From NCBI GenBank assembly GCA_905236755.1, contig CAJOCR010000004.1, positions 62,001 to 126,000 on the forward strand: a stretch of 64,000 nt of DNA. Reading direction: 5' to 3'. Position numbers and translations under genes: made by a program. Positions 41,862 through 51,490 of the stretch are shown here, in pieces. Position 1 is the first letter of the stretch. Each line of letters opens with the position of its first letter. The DNA is from an uncultured Prevotella sp. (GTDB lineage: Bacteria > Bacteroidota > Bacteroidia > Bacteroidales > Bacteroidaceae). The notes beneath the pieces are model-generated. The model had not been told where the DNA came from. It did not search any database and saw nothing but the letters and a program-made list of their open reading frames with translations.

Positions 41862-42314
41862 ATGAAAAAGCAATTCCTATTACTTGTGGCGTTATTTGCC
41901 TTTTTGCTAAATGTAAATGCTCAAAATAATGTAAGTAAAAACGATGAGTCAACCCGTCTGTATCAAGTTGTTGAGCAAATGCCAGAGTTTCCTGGTGGAC
42001 AAAAGGCACTTTTAAAGTTTCTTGAAAATAATGTGAGATATCCTGCTTTTGCTTTTGCAAACAAAATTCAGGGTAGAACGGTTGTTTCTTTTGTTGTTGA
42101 ACCTGATGGTAGTGTAGATAATGTTGAAGTAGCTAAAAGTTCATCAAGTGTTCTTGATGAAGAAGCTGTAAGAGTTGTGAAAAAATTTCCTAAATGGAAA
42201 CCTGGTATGATTGATGGAAAACCTGTTAGAGTGAAATATTGTGTGCCAGTGACCTTTAAGTTGCAAGAAGTAAAGGAAGAAAGAAATAATATATTTTGGG
42301 GAAGAGAAAGATAG
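41862..42314 (+). CDS. secreted TonB C-terminal domain protein
   Basis: The 150-residue protein has a cleavable signal peptide (ending NVNAQ) rather than the usual membrane anchor. A short linker leads to a TonB C-terminal domain (about 35-140: VEQMPEFPGGQKALLKFLENNVRYP, VSFVVEPDGSVDNVEV, FPKWKPGMIDGKPVRVKYCVPVTF). Canonical TonB links ExbBD to outer-membrane receptors. A copy without an anchor or Pro-rich spacer cannot transmit that energy by itself and is one of many such Bacteroidota paralogues of unclear role. No exbBD is nearby. It is monocistronic, with a hairpin at the stop codon. Confidence 0.88.
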   Translation: MKKQFLLLVALFAFLLNVNAQNNVSKNDESTRLYQVVEQMPEFPGGQKALLKFLENNVRYPAFAFANKIQGRTVVSFVVEPDGSVDNVEVAKSSSSVLDEEAVRVVKKFPKWKPGMIDGKPVRVKYCVPVTFKLQEVKEERNNIFWGRER

Positions 42315-42334
42315 AGGACGATTGTCCTCTATCT
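42309..42334. terminator. hairpin between tonB-like gene and manA
   Basis: A perfect 11-bp stem AGATAGAGGAC / GTCCTCTATCT with a 4-base loop, overlapping the stop codon; followed by a T-rich stretch. Confidence 0.65.
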
Positions 42335-42372
42335 CCCTTTATTTCTTTTTAACTTCCTTTAATTCCTTAAAA

Positions 42373-43335
42373 TTAGATGTAAGTTTCAAGGAATTTCATA
42401 GTTCCGCTTGTCTTTATTGACTTTGTTGTTGCAGGGATGAGAACTGTTTCGCCAGCAGCAAGAGTGAAGGTGTTGCCCTCGTTGTCGGTGACTGTTCCTT
42501 CGCCTTTCATGCCAATGAGGATAACGAAGCTGTCGAGTTCGCTATAGTCGATGGTCATTGGCTCTGTGAGGTCGTAGAGCGATGTGGTGAAATAGTTGCA
42601 TTGAACAAGGCTCACGCCACGATCTTTCTCTGCAATATAGTTTGTGCGATAGTCGCTTTCTACATGATAGTTGATGCATTCTGCAGCCTCTTTAGTGTGA
42701 AGCTGGCGTTCGTTGCCATCTTTATCCCTACGCTTGAAATCGTAAATACGATAGGTTACATCGCTTGTCTGCTGGATCTCAGCAAGGAAACAGCCTGTAC
42801 CGATAGAGTGAATGCGACCTGCTGGCAGGAAGAAGCAATCGCCCTCCTTAACGTTATATTCAGCCAAAGCGTCAGTGATAGTGTCGTTTTCTACCATTGC
42901 CTTGTACTCTTCAGGAGTGATGGCTTTCTTCAGACCGCTACGCAGCTTAGCGTCTTTATCAGAATCCATGATGTACCACATCTCGGTCTTGCCACGTTCC
43001 TTACCGCGTTTCTGTGCCAGTTCGTCAGTAGGATGAACCTGAATAGAAAGCTGCTGACGTGCGTCGATGAACTTGATTAGTAAAGGAAATTCATTGTCGA
43101 AACGCTTGTAGTTTTCTTCACCAATGAGTTTGCCTTTGAGTTCGGCAACTACTTCATTAAGTTTCTTACCAGCGAAAGCACCGTTTTTTACGATTGTTTC
43201 GTTGTCTTTTACACCTGAGATTTCCCAACTTTCGCCTACGTTCTCCTGTGTAGAGTCGAGGTGCTTGAAAGGAATAATCTTGTTACCTCCCCAAATAGTT
43301 GACTTGAGTAATGGTTGAAATTTTATTGGTTCCAT
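42373..43335 (-). CDS. manA: mannose-6-phosphate isomerase, class I
   Basis: This enzyme interconverts mannose-6-phosphate and fructose-6-phosphate, supplying GDP-mannose or feeding mannose into glycolysis. The 320-residue cupin-type zinc protein has the ligands in LSIQVHPTDELA and KTEMWYIMD, and the conserved FLPAGRIHSIGTGCFLAEIQQ. It is of the short Bacteroidota/Firmicutes type. It lies 68 bp downstream of trkH in the same direction and may be read from the dxs-trkA-trkH transcript, since no promoter is evident in the gap. Confidence 0.95.
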   Translation of the reverse strand: MEPIKFQPLLKSTIWGGNKIIPFKHLDSTQENVGESWEISGVKDNETIVKNGAFAGKKLNEVVAELKGKLIGEENYKRFDNEFPLLIKFIDARQQLSIQVHPTDELAQKRGKERGKTEMWYIMDSDKDAKLRSGLKKAITPEEYKAMVENDTITDALAEYNVKEGDCFFLPAGRIHSIGTGCFLAEIQQTSDVTYRIYDFKRRDKDGNERQLHTKEAAECINYHVESDYRTNYIAEKDRGVSLVQCNYFTTSLYDLTEPMTIDYSELDSFVILIGMKGEGTVTDNEGNTFTLAAGETVLIPATTKSIKTSGTMKFLETYI

Positions 43336-43403
43336 TTTTTTTATATAATGTTGATAATATATTTTCCTTTAACTTCTATATCTTCTTATACTTCTTATCT
43401 GAT

Positions 43404-44858
43404 TTATTTATTCCAGAACTGTGGGGTGAAGATAATGAGTACTGAGAATATTTCCAAACGGCCAACAAGCATGAAGAATGAGCATATCCATTTTACATGT
43501 ATTGGTAGTTCAGACCAGCTCATAGTAGGACCTATCTCTATACCCAGCGTCGGACCTACATTTCCTACGCAGCTGAGGATTATAGTTATAGAGTTGGTAC
43601 TGTCTATGCCTGATGCAATGAGCACAAACGACATTACAAGACAGATGAGCAGATACACGGTGAGGAAAGCCAGAAGGGTTACCCTTTTCTGTTGTGGCAC
43701 GTTCTGTCCATCTACTTTAAGTGGTAGTACGGCATTTGGATGTAGAAGCTGTTTGAACTGATTGCGTACAACCTTGAAAAGCATTACACCTCTTATACAT
43801 TTGAATCCTCCAGCCGTGCTTCCTGCACAGCCTCCAATAAACATACACACAGCCAGCAAAACCCATGTTATGTGTGGCCATCTTGCAGCATCATCGTTGA
43901 AAAGACCTGTTGTTGATATGAATGACACTACTTGAAAGAGCGCCACCCTAAATGCTTTTTCCAGTTCATAATGGTTGCGTGCAATCAGCTCAACCATGAT
44001 GAATACTGTGAACGAGAGGACTACTATTAGGAAGAACTTAAATTCTGTGCTTTTAAGCAACTGCCCTGGACGTCGTTTGATGACGGCTAAGTAGAGTAGG
44101 GTGAAGTTGATGCTTGAAAGGAAGCAGAATAAAATACAGATGTATTCTATGAAAGGTGAATGGAAGAACTCTGCCGAATCATTATGCGGTGAGAAACCAC
44201 CAGTAGCGGTGGTACACATGGCGTAGTTTACAGAGTCGAAGAAGTGAGCACCTCCAACATAATAGCATGCTGCACATGCCACGGTGAGAAGGATATATAT
44301 GCTCCATATCCATTTGGCGTTAGTAGATAGGCGCGGGTGCAGACGACTTCGCATAGGACCTGTTGCCTCGGCAGCGAATATCTTTACCGAACCTCCTACA
44401 AACGATGGAAGAATGGCTATAGTGAAGAACACTATTCCCAATCCGCCTATCCATTGTGTCATAGAACGCCAGAAAAGCAGTCCGTGGGGTAGTCGTTCCA
44501 CATCATCGAGAATGGTGGCACCAGTAGTGGTGAAACCACTCATCGTTTCAAAATAAGCATCGGTGATATTCGGGATGTAACCGCTTATAAGAAAAGGCAG
44601 CATTCCGAAGAAACTGAATATTACCCATGTGAGCGATACTACAAGGAAAGAATCCTTGCGCGACATGGAGTTGTCTGACTCTCTTCCCTTGTATTCAAGC
44701 ACTATTGCTGTGAGCAAGGTTAGCACAATGGTGATGACAAAGGCTAAGGTGTCGTCTTCGCCGTAATAGAAGGCAACGGCAGCACATAGCGTCATCAGCA
44801 TTGTTTCTATGCCAAGCAATGCACCTATAATCTTATGTATGGTTTTCCAGTTGATCAT
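43404..44858 (-). CDS. trkH: Trk system potassium uptake protein TrkH
   Basis: This inner-membrane K+ channel subunit has 484 residues with the four-fold M1-P-M2 pattern. Selectivity-filter-like segments are visible as SGFTTTGATI, TTATGGFSPH, ISTTGLFN and SCVGNVGPT. It works with cytosolic TrkA, whose gene ends at the first base of trkH (1-bp overlap), giving translational coupling. Normal length and complete. Confidence 0.96.
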   Translation of the reverse strand: MINWKTIHKIIGALLGIETMLMTLCAAVAFYYGEDDTLAFVITIVLTLLTAIVLEYKGRESDNSMSRKDSFLVVSLTWVIFSFFGMLPFLISGYIPNITDAYFETMSGFTTTGATILDDVERLPHGLLFWRSMTQWIGGLGIVFFTIAILPSFVGGSVKIFAAEATGPMRSRLHPRLSTNAKWIWSIYILLTVACAACYYVGGAHFFDSVNYAMCTTATGGFSPHNDSAEFFHSPFIEYICILFCFLSSINFTLLYLAVIKRRPGQLLKSTEFKFFLIVVLSFTVFIMVELIARNHYELEKAFRVALFQVVSFISTTGLFNDDAARWPHITWVLLAVCMFIGGCAGSTAGGFKCIRGVMLFKVVRNQFKQLLHPNAVLPLKVDGQNVPQQKRVTLLAFLTVYLLICLVMSFVLIASGIDSTNSITIILSCVGNVGPTLGIEIGPTMSWSELPIHVKWICSFFMLVGRLEIFSVLIIFTPQFWNK

Positions 44859-46204
44859 TAGTTGAACAGGTTTTCTATTTTTTTCATCTCTACATGATGG
44901 CAGAACACCATTACTGAATCGCCTGCCTCTATCTGGGTGTTACCAGAGATAAGGTAGCCTTCTCCGTTCCTTACCAGTCCGCCAAGAGTCATACCAACAG
45001 GCAGTGACAGGTCTTTAACTTTTTTCTTTGTTATCTTGGCTCCTTCAACAGGGATGAACTCTGCAATATCAGCGTCGGCAGTCATGAGGAAACGCACGTT
45101 GTGAACGTTTGCGTCAAGCATCATCTGATAGATGTGGCTTGCTGCTATCTCTTTCTTGTTGATGATAGTACCAATATCAAGGTTGCCAGCCATGCTGACA
45201 TAATCAACATTCTCAACCATGGCAACTGTTTTTCTCACACCTAAGCGTTTTGCGGTGAGGCAAGCAAGAATGTTTGTTTCGGCATTGCCCGTGAGGGCTA
45301 CGAATGCCTGTGTGTTGCGTATTCCTTCTTCTATGAGGAGCGAGATGTCGCGTCCGTCGCCATTGATGACAAGAGCATTCTCGCCGTCGAGAAGCTCGTT
45401 CAGGCGTTCGCAACGCTGTTCGTCTTTCTCTATGATTTTAACATCCATGTATTCAGGCATGGTCTTCACAGCTCTTACTGCTGTGCGTCCGCCTCCCATC
45501 ACCATTACGTTCTTCACGTCAACATAGTGCTCTTTGCCCACTATCTTGCGAATGTATGGTATGTATTGGCGGGTGGTCATGAAATAGGCCATGTCGTATA
45601 GCTTCAGAATGTCGTTACCTCCAGGAATGATAGTGTCGGCTCCTCTCTTGATGGCTACTACGTGATATGGGTCGTCAGGGCCACTTATATCTTTCAATGG
45701 TTTGTTGAGAATTTCGCAGGTTTCGCGAAGTTTTATTCCCAAGAGTACAAGAGCACCATTATGTACATCCCAGCGTTGGCGCACCCACGACATTTTCAGT
45801 CCGTTATTGATGTCTTTGGCTGCCAGCATCTCAGGATAAATCATAGAGTTGATGCCTAATTTCTCATGGAAGAAGCTCTCCAACTCTGGCGACACCATCT
45901 CGTAGTTATCTACCTTGGCAACAGTTTTCTTTGCACCAAGAGCTTTTGCCAATGTGCATGCTGCAAGATTCTTGCTTTCATCAGGGGTTACGGCAATAAA
46001 GAGGTCGGCCTTGTCGGCACCTGCTTCCTTCAGACTCTTAGGACTTGTGCATGAGGCATTCATAGTCATAAGGTCATAGTCTGATCCGATTTGCTCCAAG
46101 TGTTCAAGGCTCTCATCCATCAGCACAATGTTCTGATTATTGCGAGAGAGAAGTTTTGCCAAATATGTTCCTATGGCATAGGCACCAGCAATGATGATTT
46201 TCAT
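44858..46204 (-). CDS. trkA: Trk system potassium uptake protein TrkA
   Basis: This peripheral regulatory subunit binds nucleotides and gates TrkH. The 448-residue protein has two RCK repeats, each with a Rossmann NAD/ATP-binding domain (IIAGAYAIGTYLAKLL near the start, VMVMGGGRTAVRAVKTM in the second half) followed by a TrkA_C domain. The glycine motif of the first repeat is GAYAIG rather than GxGxxG, which is a slight departure. It sits 16 bp after dxs and overlaps trkH. Confidence 0.95.
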   Translation of the reverse strand: MKIIIAGAYAIGTYLAKLLSRNNQNIVLMDESLEHLEQIGSDYDLMTMNASCTSPKSLKEAGADKADLFIAVTPDESKNLAACTLAKALGAKKTVAKVDNYEMVSPELESFFHEKLGINSMIYPEMLAAKDINNGLKMSWVRQRWDVHNGALVLLGIKLRETCEILNKPLKDISGPDDPYHVVAIKRGADTIIPGGNDILKLYDMAYFMTTRQYIPYIRKIVGKEHYVDVKNVMVMGGGRTAVRAVKTMPEYMDVKIIEKDEQRCERLNELLDGENALVINGDGRDISLLIEEGIRNTQAFVALTGNAETNILACLTAKRLGVRKTVAMVENVDYVSMAGNLDIGTIINKKEIAASHIYQMMLDANVHNVRFLMTADADIAEFIPVEGAKITKKKVKDLSLPVGMTLGGLVRNGEGYLISGNTQIEAGDSVMVFCHHVEMKKIENLFN

Positions 46205-46220
46205 ATAGTGTTTCCTTTCA

Positions 46221-48170
46221 TCATTTTATCCAAGCCAAAATGGCTGATTTTATAGAATTGTGATCAATACCTGCGATGGTCTTTAGCTCGTTGATGGCTC
46301 CATGCTCCACAAAGCTGTCAGGCAGACCTAATCGCTTGATATGTGGGGTGTAGTCGTTGTCGCTGAACCATTCCATAACAGCTGAACCCATACCTCCATT
46401 GCGCACACCGTCTTCAATGGTGATGATGTGGCTGAAGTGGGTGGCTATCTCTTTGAGAAGCTCGCTGTCAAGAGGCTTCAGGAATCGCATATCGTAGTGT
46501 GCATATTCCTTAGCCCATTTGTTTCCGTTTGTGCGTGCTTCTTCGTTGAGTTCCTTTATGATGGCTTCTACATCGTTTCCTATCGGACCAATGGTAAGTA
46601 CAGCTACAGCATTCTTGTTGGTGTCTTGTAGCTGAAAACCATCTGAGGTGCTGAGTCTGCGGCCTGTACCCACTTCCACTTCTTCTAATGGACAGCGCCA
46701 GTCTTGGTTCACGCCTCGTCCTCTTGGATAACGAATAACGAATGTGCCCTTGTCAGGCAGCTGTGCTGTGTACATCAGTCGGCGAAGCTCTGGTTCGTCC
46801 ATAGGCGATGCTATGGTGAGGTTAGGGATAGGGCGGAGAGCTGCCATATCAAAGGCTCCGTGATGCGTAGGACCGTCCTGACCTACCAATCCTGCTCTGT
46901 CGAAACACAGAACTACTGGAAGATTAAGCAGGGCTGCATCGTGAATAATATTGTCGTAAGCACGTTGTGCAAAGGCGCTGTAGATATTACAGAATGGCTG
47001 CAGACCGTCTTTTGCCATACCTCCTGAGAAGGTTACGGCATGCCCCTCGGCAATGCCCACATCAAACACTCTCTCAGGCATGGCTTTCTGCATGATATTC
47101 ATAGAACAGCCTGTTGGCATAGCAGGAGTAACACCCACAATTCTTGGGTTTTGCTGTGCCAGTTCAAGAAGTGTTTCGCCAAATACATCCTGATAGCGTG
47201 GAGGCATATTGGTGGTGTCCTGAACAATGCGCTCGCCTGTCTCTGGGTCGAACTTTCCTGGGGCGTGCCAGATTGTGGCTTCTTTTTCAGCAGGCTCATA
47301 GCCCTTGCCCTTGGTAGTGTGCAGATGCAACAGTTTTGGGCCTTTCATGTCTTTGAGCTGCTTTAGTATTTTCACGATGTCTTTCACGTTGTGACCATCG
47401 TAAGGACCAAAGTAGCGTATGTTCATTCCCTCAAAGATGTTTTGCTGATGACTGAGCGCACTCTTTATGGCGTTGTTCAAACGAATGATGCCTTTTCTGC
47501 GGTCATCGTTCAGATAGCCTTTGCTGTGTAGCCATGTGCTTGCCTTGAAACGCAATTTGTTGTATGTTGCGTTAGTGTCGAGGTTTAGCAGATACTGTTC
47601 CATACCTCCAACGGCTCTGTCTATAGACATATCATTGTCGTTGAGAATAATGAGCAGATCGTTTGGGGTGCTTGATACGTTGTTCAAACCCTCAAAAGCA
47701 AGGCCTCCGCTCATTGCACCATCGCCAATAACAGCTACTACATGTCGTTGTTTGTTTTCTTTCTCAGCAGCAACAGCCATGCCTAAGGCTGCTGAAATAG
47801 AATTAGAAGCATGACCACAGGTGAAGGTGTCGTATTCGCTTTCCTTTGGTGAAGGGAAAGGCATCACACCATGAAGTTTGCGATTAGTGCAGAACTGCTC
47901 TCTGCGTCCTGTCAGAATTTTGTGTCCGTAAGCCTGATGTCCCACATCCCATACAATACGATCTTCTGGTGTGTTATAAACATAGTGCAGGGCTACGGTT
48001 ATTTCAATGGCGCCAAGCGACGACGCAAAATGTCCAGGGTTGACACTCACCTCATCTATGATGTCAGCTCTGAGCTCTTTGCATACCTCAGGAAGTTGTT
48101 CTTCCTTGAGTTTTCTCAGGTCATCGGGATAGCGTATATTGCTTAATAGTCCGAATTTATTCTTATCCAT
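46221..48170 (-). CDS. dxs: 1-deoxy-D-xylulose-5-phosphate synthase
   Basis: DXS catalyses the first step of the MEP isoprenoid pathway, with thiamine diphosphate. The track begins at a TTG (48188) that is itself part of the -7 promoter box, so I use the ATG at 48170 ([18 protein letters not shown]), giving 649 residues. Motifs are [16 protein letters not shown], the ThDP site [16 protein letters not shown]...[19 protein letters not shown] and [15 protein letters not shown]. It is the first gene of a unit continuing into trkA and trkH; the pairing with potassium uptake is common in Bacteroidota but not functionally explained. Confidence 0.98.
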   Translation of the reverse strand: MDKNKFGLLSNIRYPDDLRKLKEEQLPEVCKELRADIIDEVSVNPGHFASSLGAIEITVALHYVYNTPEDRIVWDVGHQAYGHKILTGRREQFCTNRKLHGVMPFPSPKESEYDTFTCGHASNSISAALGMAVAAEKENKQRHVVAVIGDGAMSGGLAFEGLNNVSSTPNDLLIILNDNDMSIDRAVGGMEQYLLNLDTNATYNKLRFKASTWLHSKGYLNDDRRKGIIRLNNAIKSALSHQQNIFEGMNIRYFGPYDGHNVKDIVKILKQLKDMKGPKLLHLHTTKGKGYEPAEKEATIWHAPGKFDPETGERIVQDTTNMPPRYQDVFGETLLELAQQNPRIVGVTPAMPTGCSMNIMQKAMPERVFDVGIAEGHAVTFSGGMAKDGLQPFCNIYSAFAQRAYDNIIHDAALLNLPVVLCFDRAGLVGQDGPTHHGAFDMAALRPIPNLTIASPMDEPELRRLMYTAQLPDKGTFVIRYPRGRGVNQDWRCPLEEVEVGTGRRLSTSDGFQLQDTNKNAVAVLTIGPIGNDVEAIIKELNEEARTNGNKWAKEYAHYDMRFLKPLDSELLKEIATHFSHIITIEDGVRNGGMGSAVMEWFSDNDYTPHIKRLGLPDSFVEHGAINELKTIAGIDHNSIKSAILAWIK

Positions 48171-48185
48171 AATATTACAATAATG

Positions 48186-48216
48186 CAAAATTACAAAAAA
48201 GAATTTTAATACACAA
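48186..48216 (-). promoter_or_regulatory. promoter of dxs-trkA-trkH
   Basis: Leftward TTG at 48216-48214, a 20-bp spacer, TAATTTTG at 48193-48186. The leader to the dxs ATG is about 12 nt. Confidence 0.65.
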
Positions 48217-48221
48217 ATAAA

Positions 48222-48272
48222 AAGACCTCTCCCCCCGCCCTCCCCTGCAGGCGAGGGCGGGGGGGAGGTCTT
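48222..48272 (-). terminator. GC-rich hairpin terminator after metallophosphoesterase gene
   Basis: A near-perfect 17-bp stem GACCTC-CCCCCCGCCCT / AGGGCGGGGGG-GAGGTC with one bulge and TTTTT on the minus strand. It is also the longest member of the CCTCTCCCC repeat family. Confidence 0.8.
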
Positions 48273-49259
48273 TCAATGTCTTACCAACGTTATTTCATTT
48301 ATCTCAGGCCAAGCTCCTAAACGGAAAGGCATAGTGCCGCCAACCCCCAGACTAACGTGAAGCATACTGCCTTCCTCAACGTATTTTCCACCCCATTCGT
48401 GATACATCCACTTGGCAGGTGAGAACCTGCCCAGTTTTATTTGTCCTGCATGAGTGTGTCCGCTCAGCGTGAGAGCAATATCTGTTTGCCCTAAAACTCC
48501 TCTGCGCCAATGACTTGGGTCATGAGTGAGCAGAATCTTAAACGTGCCTATCCTCATGCCTTCCATAGCCTTTGTCATGTTGCCATAGTCTTGGAAAGGA
48601 GGTTTGGATATATTCTCAACACCTATCACGAAAATACTTTCTTCCTTGTTGTATTCGTTCTGTCGAGTAATCTTCACGTTCTCGTTCATAAGCAGATTCC
48701 AACCCATCTGTCGTTGCAGAAACATAAGAGCATGCTGATTGCGTATTGCCCATCTTTTCTTAGTGAAATCGTTGAAATTTTTATCAGCAGGAATACCATA
48801 TTCGCAATAGTCGTGATTGCCCAGGACACTGTAAACGCCATCTTTGGCTTTTAAATTTTTCAGTATCTTTACAAAGGGCACCACTTCTGTTGCCTTGATA
48901 TTCACAAGGTCGCCTGTAAACACAATAAGATCAGGAGAGAGCGAATTTATTTTTTCAACCAGTTTCTCCACAAAACTGGGTGATTCAAGGAATGTGCCAA
49001 CATGCAAATCACTTATCTGTAAAATTTTGTAGCCCTCAAAAGACTTGGGAAGCAATAATGATTTACAGGTGCATTTCTTTACAACTAAATGTCTCCATCC
49101 GTATAGTGTGCCATAGAGTTCTACTACTATCAGAAGGACAGGAAGAATGAAAGCCAACTTCCATCCCATAAAGAGCACACCTACTGCATATAATAGGCCT
49201 GGCATAACAACCAACATCATCAATGCTGCACTAAATCTTATTCTCGTGTTATGCTTCAT
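48273..49259 (-). CDS. membrane-anchored metallophosphoesterase
   Basis: The calcineurin-like phosphoesterase has the full metal-ligand set ISDLHVGTF, FTGDLVN, GNHDYCEYG, LTHDPSHW and SGHTHAGQ. The track start (49382) gives 369 residues, but the first 40 or so look non-coding; the ATG at 49259 (MKHNTRIRFSAAL) leads into two hydrophobic helices and then the catalytic domain (328 residues). A start at 49280 is also possible. Similar proteins are YkuE/LpxG-like phosphoesterases acting on lipid or nucleotide substrates at the membrane; the substrate here is unknown. It is followed by a GC-rich terminator. Confidence 0.9.
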   Translation of the reverse strand: MKHNTRIRFSAALMMLVVMPGLLYAVGVLFMGWKLAFILPVLLIVVELYGTLYGWRHLVVKKCTCKSLLLPKSFEGYKILQISDLHVGTFLESPSFVEKLVEKINSLSPDLIVFTGDLVNIKATEVVPFVKILKNLKAKDGVYSVLGNHDYCEYGIPADKNFNDFTKKRWAIRNQHALMFLQRQMGWNLLMNENVKITRQNEYNKEESIFVIGVENISKPPFQDYGNMTKAMEGMRIGTFKILLTHDPSHWRRGVLGQTDIALTLSGHTHAGQIKLGRFSPAKWMYHEWGGKYVEEGSMLHVSLGVGGTMPFRLGAWPEINEITLVRH

Positions 49260-49445
49260 GTTGCGTATTCTTTTTGTCATTCGAGCATGAAAACATGCTG
49301 ACATGCACATTAATAAATGCGAATATATAAATAAAGAACGAAACTGCAAGCATTTTCCTCTTTTTTCTTTAGTTTTACGCATTTATTTGTGTGCGCAATT
49401 TACAAACATTTAATTAAATTAATTCGTTGAGATTAAACTTTTTAG

Positions 49446-49453
49446 TAACTTTG
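49446..49453 (+). promoter_or_regulatory. -7 element of FMN-binding gene
   Basis: TAACTTTG followed by C, about 38 bases before the ATG; the nearest TTG is at a 16-bp spacing. Confidence 0.5.
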
Positions 49454-49490
49454 CAGTCGAATTATAGAGAAAGAAATAAACGCAAGAAAT

Positions 49491-49877
49491 ATGAAGTTAA
49501 CAAAAATTTTAGCAGCAACAGCTGTTGTCGCTTTCATGATTAGTGCTATGCCAGGCGACGAGGTAATCTCTAAGGATAACGATACAACAATCGTAAACAC
49601 CACTTCTCTTAGCAAAGGCGTAAGAGGATTCAAGGGTGCTACTCCTGTGAAGATTTATATCAAGAAAAATAAGGTTGTAAAGATTGAGGCTCTTCGCAAT
49701 CGCGAAACTCCTGCTTATCTTAACATGGCTAAGACTCTTCTTGCTAAATATGAAGGCAAGACAGTTAAGAAGGCTGCTTCTATGGACGTTGATGGCGTGA
49801 GTGGTGCTACTTACACCAGCAAGGCCTTGAAGAAGAATGTTAAGCTTGGTCTTGATTATTATAAGAGTCATAAATAA
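49491..49877 (+). CDS. exported FMN-binding domain protein
   Basis: The 128-residue protein has a signal-like N-terminus (MKLTKILAATAVVAFMISAM) and one FMN_bind domain. The domain carries DGVSGATYTSKALKKNV, which matches the motif (D-G-x-S-G-A-T-x-T/S) in which a Thr receives covalent FMN from ApbE in NqrC/RnfG-type proteins. It is therefore probably a periplasmic, membrane-tethered electron carrier. No nqr, rnf or apbE genes are nearby. Standalone short members of this type are common in Bacteroidota and of unknown partner. Confidence 0.88.
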   Translation: MKLTKILAATAVVAFMISAMPGDEVISKDNDTTIVNTTSLSKGVRGFKGATPVKIYIKKNKVVKIEALRNRETPAYLNMAKTLLAKYEGKTVKKAASMDVDGVSGATYTSKALKKNVKLGLDYYKSHK

Positions 49878-49880
49878 AAA

Positions 49881-49912
49881 GCCCCTCGCATCCTCCCCAA
49901 TAGGGGGAGGAG
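49881..49912. repeat. GC-rich CCTCCCC hairpin repeat between FMN-binding and comEC genes
   Basis: TCCTCCCC-aata-GGGGGAGGA forms the stem, 8 bp before the comEC ATG. Confidence 0.65.
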
Positions 49913-49920
49913 CTTATTCC

Positions 49921-51435
49921 ATGAAACCACAACTCTCTTTTATCCGACTTACAATAGCATTTATTGCAGGCATTATTTTGGGTGATGCTTGTTGCAGTTT
50001 CATGTCTGTATGGCTATGGTTAGTCTTGTATGCTCTTTCTTTAGCAGCTTATTTTGTTTTTCGAAATCTTTCGATAAAAGGGACTATTATTATAGTTAGC
50101 TTCTGTATGTTAGGAGGTTTGATATTTTCGTTTAATGGGCGAAAAACAAATATTAGTCTGCCCCAAAAACAAGTCGGCTATGAAGGAATAGTTGTAAGCC
50201 AACCGCTTAAACAAGGAAGAGTGATGCGTTTTGACGCTGTACTAACCAAAATCGAAGGGCGAAAATTAAAGAGAAATATTCATACTAAGGTTACACTCTT
50301 TACGGATAGCGTTAATCGTGAGTTGAGATTAGGTGATGGGTTTGAAGGTTGTTCTCTTCTTAAAAATCATAATAATTATTTTAACAAAAGTAATTTTGAT
50401 TATGAGCGGTGGACACGTGTTCATGACTTTCTGGCAACAACCTTTGTTGAAAGCTATAAATTTAGAAGCACAACAGTAGGGATGAGTCTTTCACTTGGTG
50501 AAGAAATAAAACTGAAAGCAATGAAAATACGCCAGCGTCTTGTTGAGGGCATAGGTAGTGAAATATCCGACCGTGAAACGCTTGCTTTGCTTGCAGCAAT
50601 GAGCTTGGGCGACAAAACACTATTGGGCAAGAACACCAAAGACGAATTCTCACAATCAGGAGCATCACATGTGCTTGCTCTTTCGGGTTTACACATGAGT
50701 ATAATCTTTGCAGTATTGCTATTGCTTTTCAGTAATAGTTTTGTGGGTAGAATTCTATGCATTCTGAGCCTTTGGTTCTTTGTTGTTTTGTTCGGGATGC
50801 CTTCGAGTTCCGTTCGAGCTGCAACTATGTTGAGCATTTATGCTTTTGGCAGTATTTTGCATAGAAGCAAAAAACAAAATATTCATACTCTTGCTCTATC
50901 AGCCTTTGTCATACTACTCTTCAATCCACTTTCGCTTTGGGATGTTGGTTTTCAGATGTCGTTTATTGCCATATTATCAATCTTTATTTATTACAAACCT
51001 TTCTATGATAGATTCAAACCAAACTTCAAACCTCTTAGATGGCTTTATGCCTCTGTTTGTCTTTCTATGGCTGCCCAAATTGGTACAGCTCCTTTAGTGG
51101 CATATTATTTCGGGCGTTTCTCTTGTTATTTCATACTTACCAATATCTTCGTAATTCCTTGTACCACAGCAATTCTTTATTTTATGATGTTGGCTCTTGT
51201 ATTGCTGCCTATAAAGGTTATTTCGCTTTTTATGCTTAGTGCAGGTGCTTATGTGGTTAAGTTAATGTATGAAATGGTGAAATGGGTGGCTCAATTACCA
51301 GGTTCATCTATAGATGGTATTCATATTAATTCTGTTCAGCTTATAGCCATATACCTTGTTATTATTTCAATAACTTATCTTTTTCCTTATTATATAAAGG
51401 TAAGAGATTTAAGAAGTTTGCGTAAAGATACCTAA
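49921..51435 (+). CDS. comEC: ComEC/Rec2-type DNA-uptake channel protein lacking the C-terminal beta-lactamase domain
   Basis: The track starts at 49837 inside the previous gene. The ATG at 49921 (MKPQLSFIRLTIAFIAG) gives 504 residues. It has N-terminal helices, a DUF4131/OB-like segment (about 75-165) and the Competence domain with FSQSGASHVLALSGLHMSI and VRAATMLSIYA. It ends at residue 504 in a basic tail with no metallo-beta-lactamase domain, which full-length ComEC has. ComEC forms the inner-membrane channel for single-stranded DNA. The missing domain is a proposed nuclease, so the protein may rely on a separate enzyme. No frameshift remnant follows. It is probably read with the FMN-binding gene. 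Confidence 0.88.
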   Translation: MKPQLSFIRLTIAFIAGIILGDACCSFMSVWLWLVLYALSLAAYFVFRNLSIKGTIIIVSFCMLGGLIFSFNGRKTNISLPQKQVGYEGIVVSQPLKQGRVMRFDAVLTKIEGRKLKRNIHTKVTLFTDSVNRELRLGDGFEGCSLLKNHNNYFNKSNFDYERWTRVHDFLATTFVESYKFRSTTVGMSLSLGEEIKLKAMKIRQRLVEGIGSEISDRETLALLAAMSLGDKTLLGKNTKDEFSQSGASHVLALSGLHMSIIFAVLLLLFSNSFVGRILCILSLWFFVVLFGMPSSSVRAATMLSIYAFGSILHRSKKQNIHTLALSAFVILLFNPLSLWDVGFQMSFIAILSIFIYYKPFYDRFKPNFKPLRWLYASVCLSMAAQIGTAPLVAYYFGRFSCYFILTNIFVIPCTTAILYFMMLALVLLPIKVISLFMLSAGAYVVKLMYEMVKWVAQLPGSSIDGIHINSVQLIAIYLVIISITYLFPYYIKVRDLRSLRKDT

Positions 51436-51490
51436 TTCACCAAATCAAAACTCAAAAACTCCACAACTTATAAACTTACAAACTTAAAAC

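Noticed and set aside
42811-43036. Plus-strand ORFs opposite manA, trkH, trkA and dxs
   Set aside because: All are shadows of conserved leftward genes.
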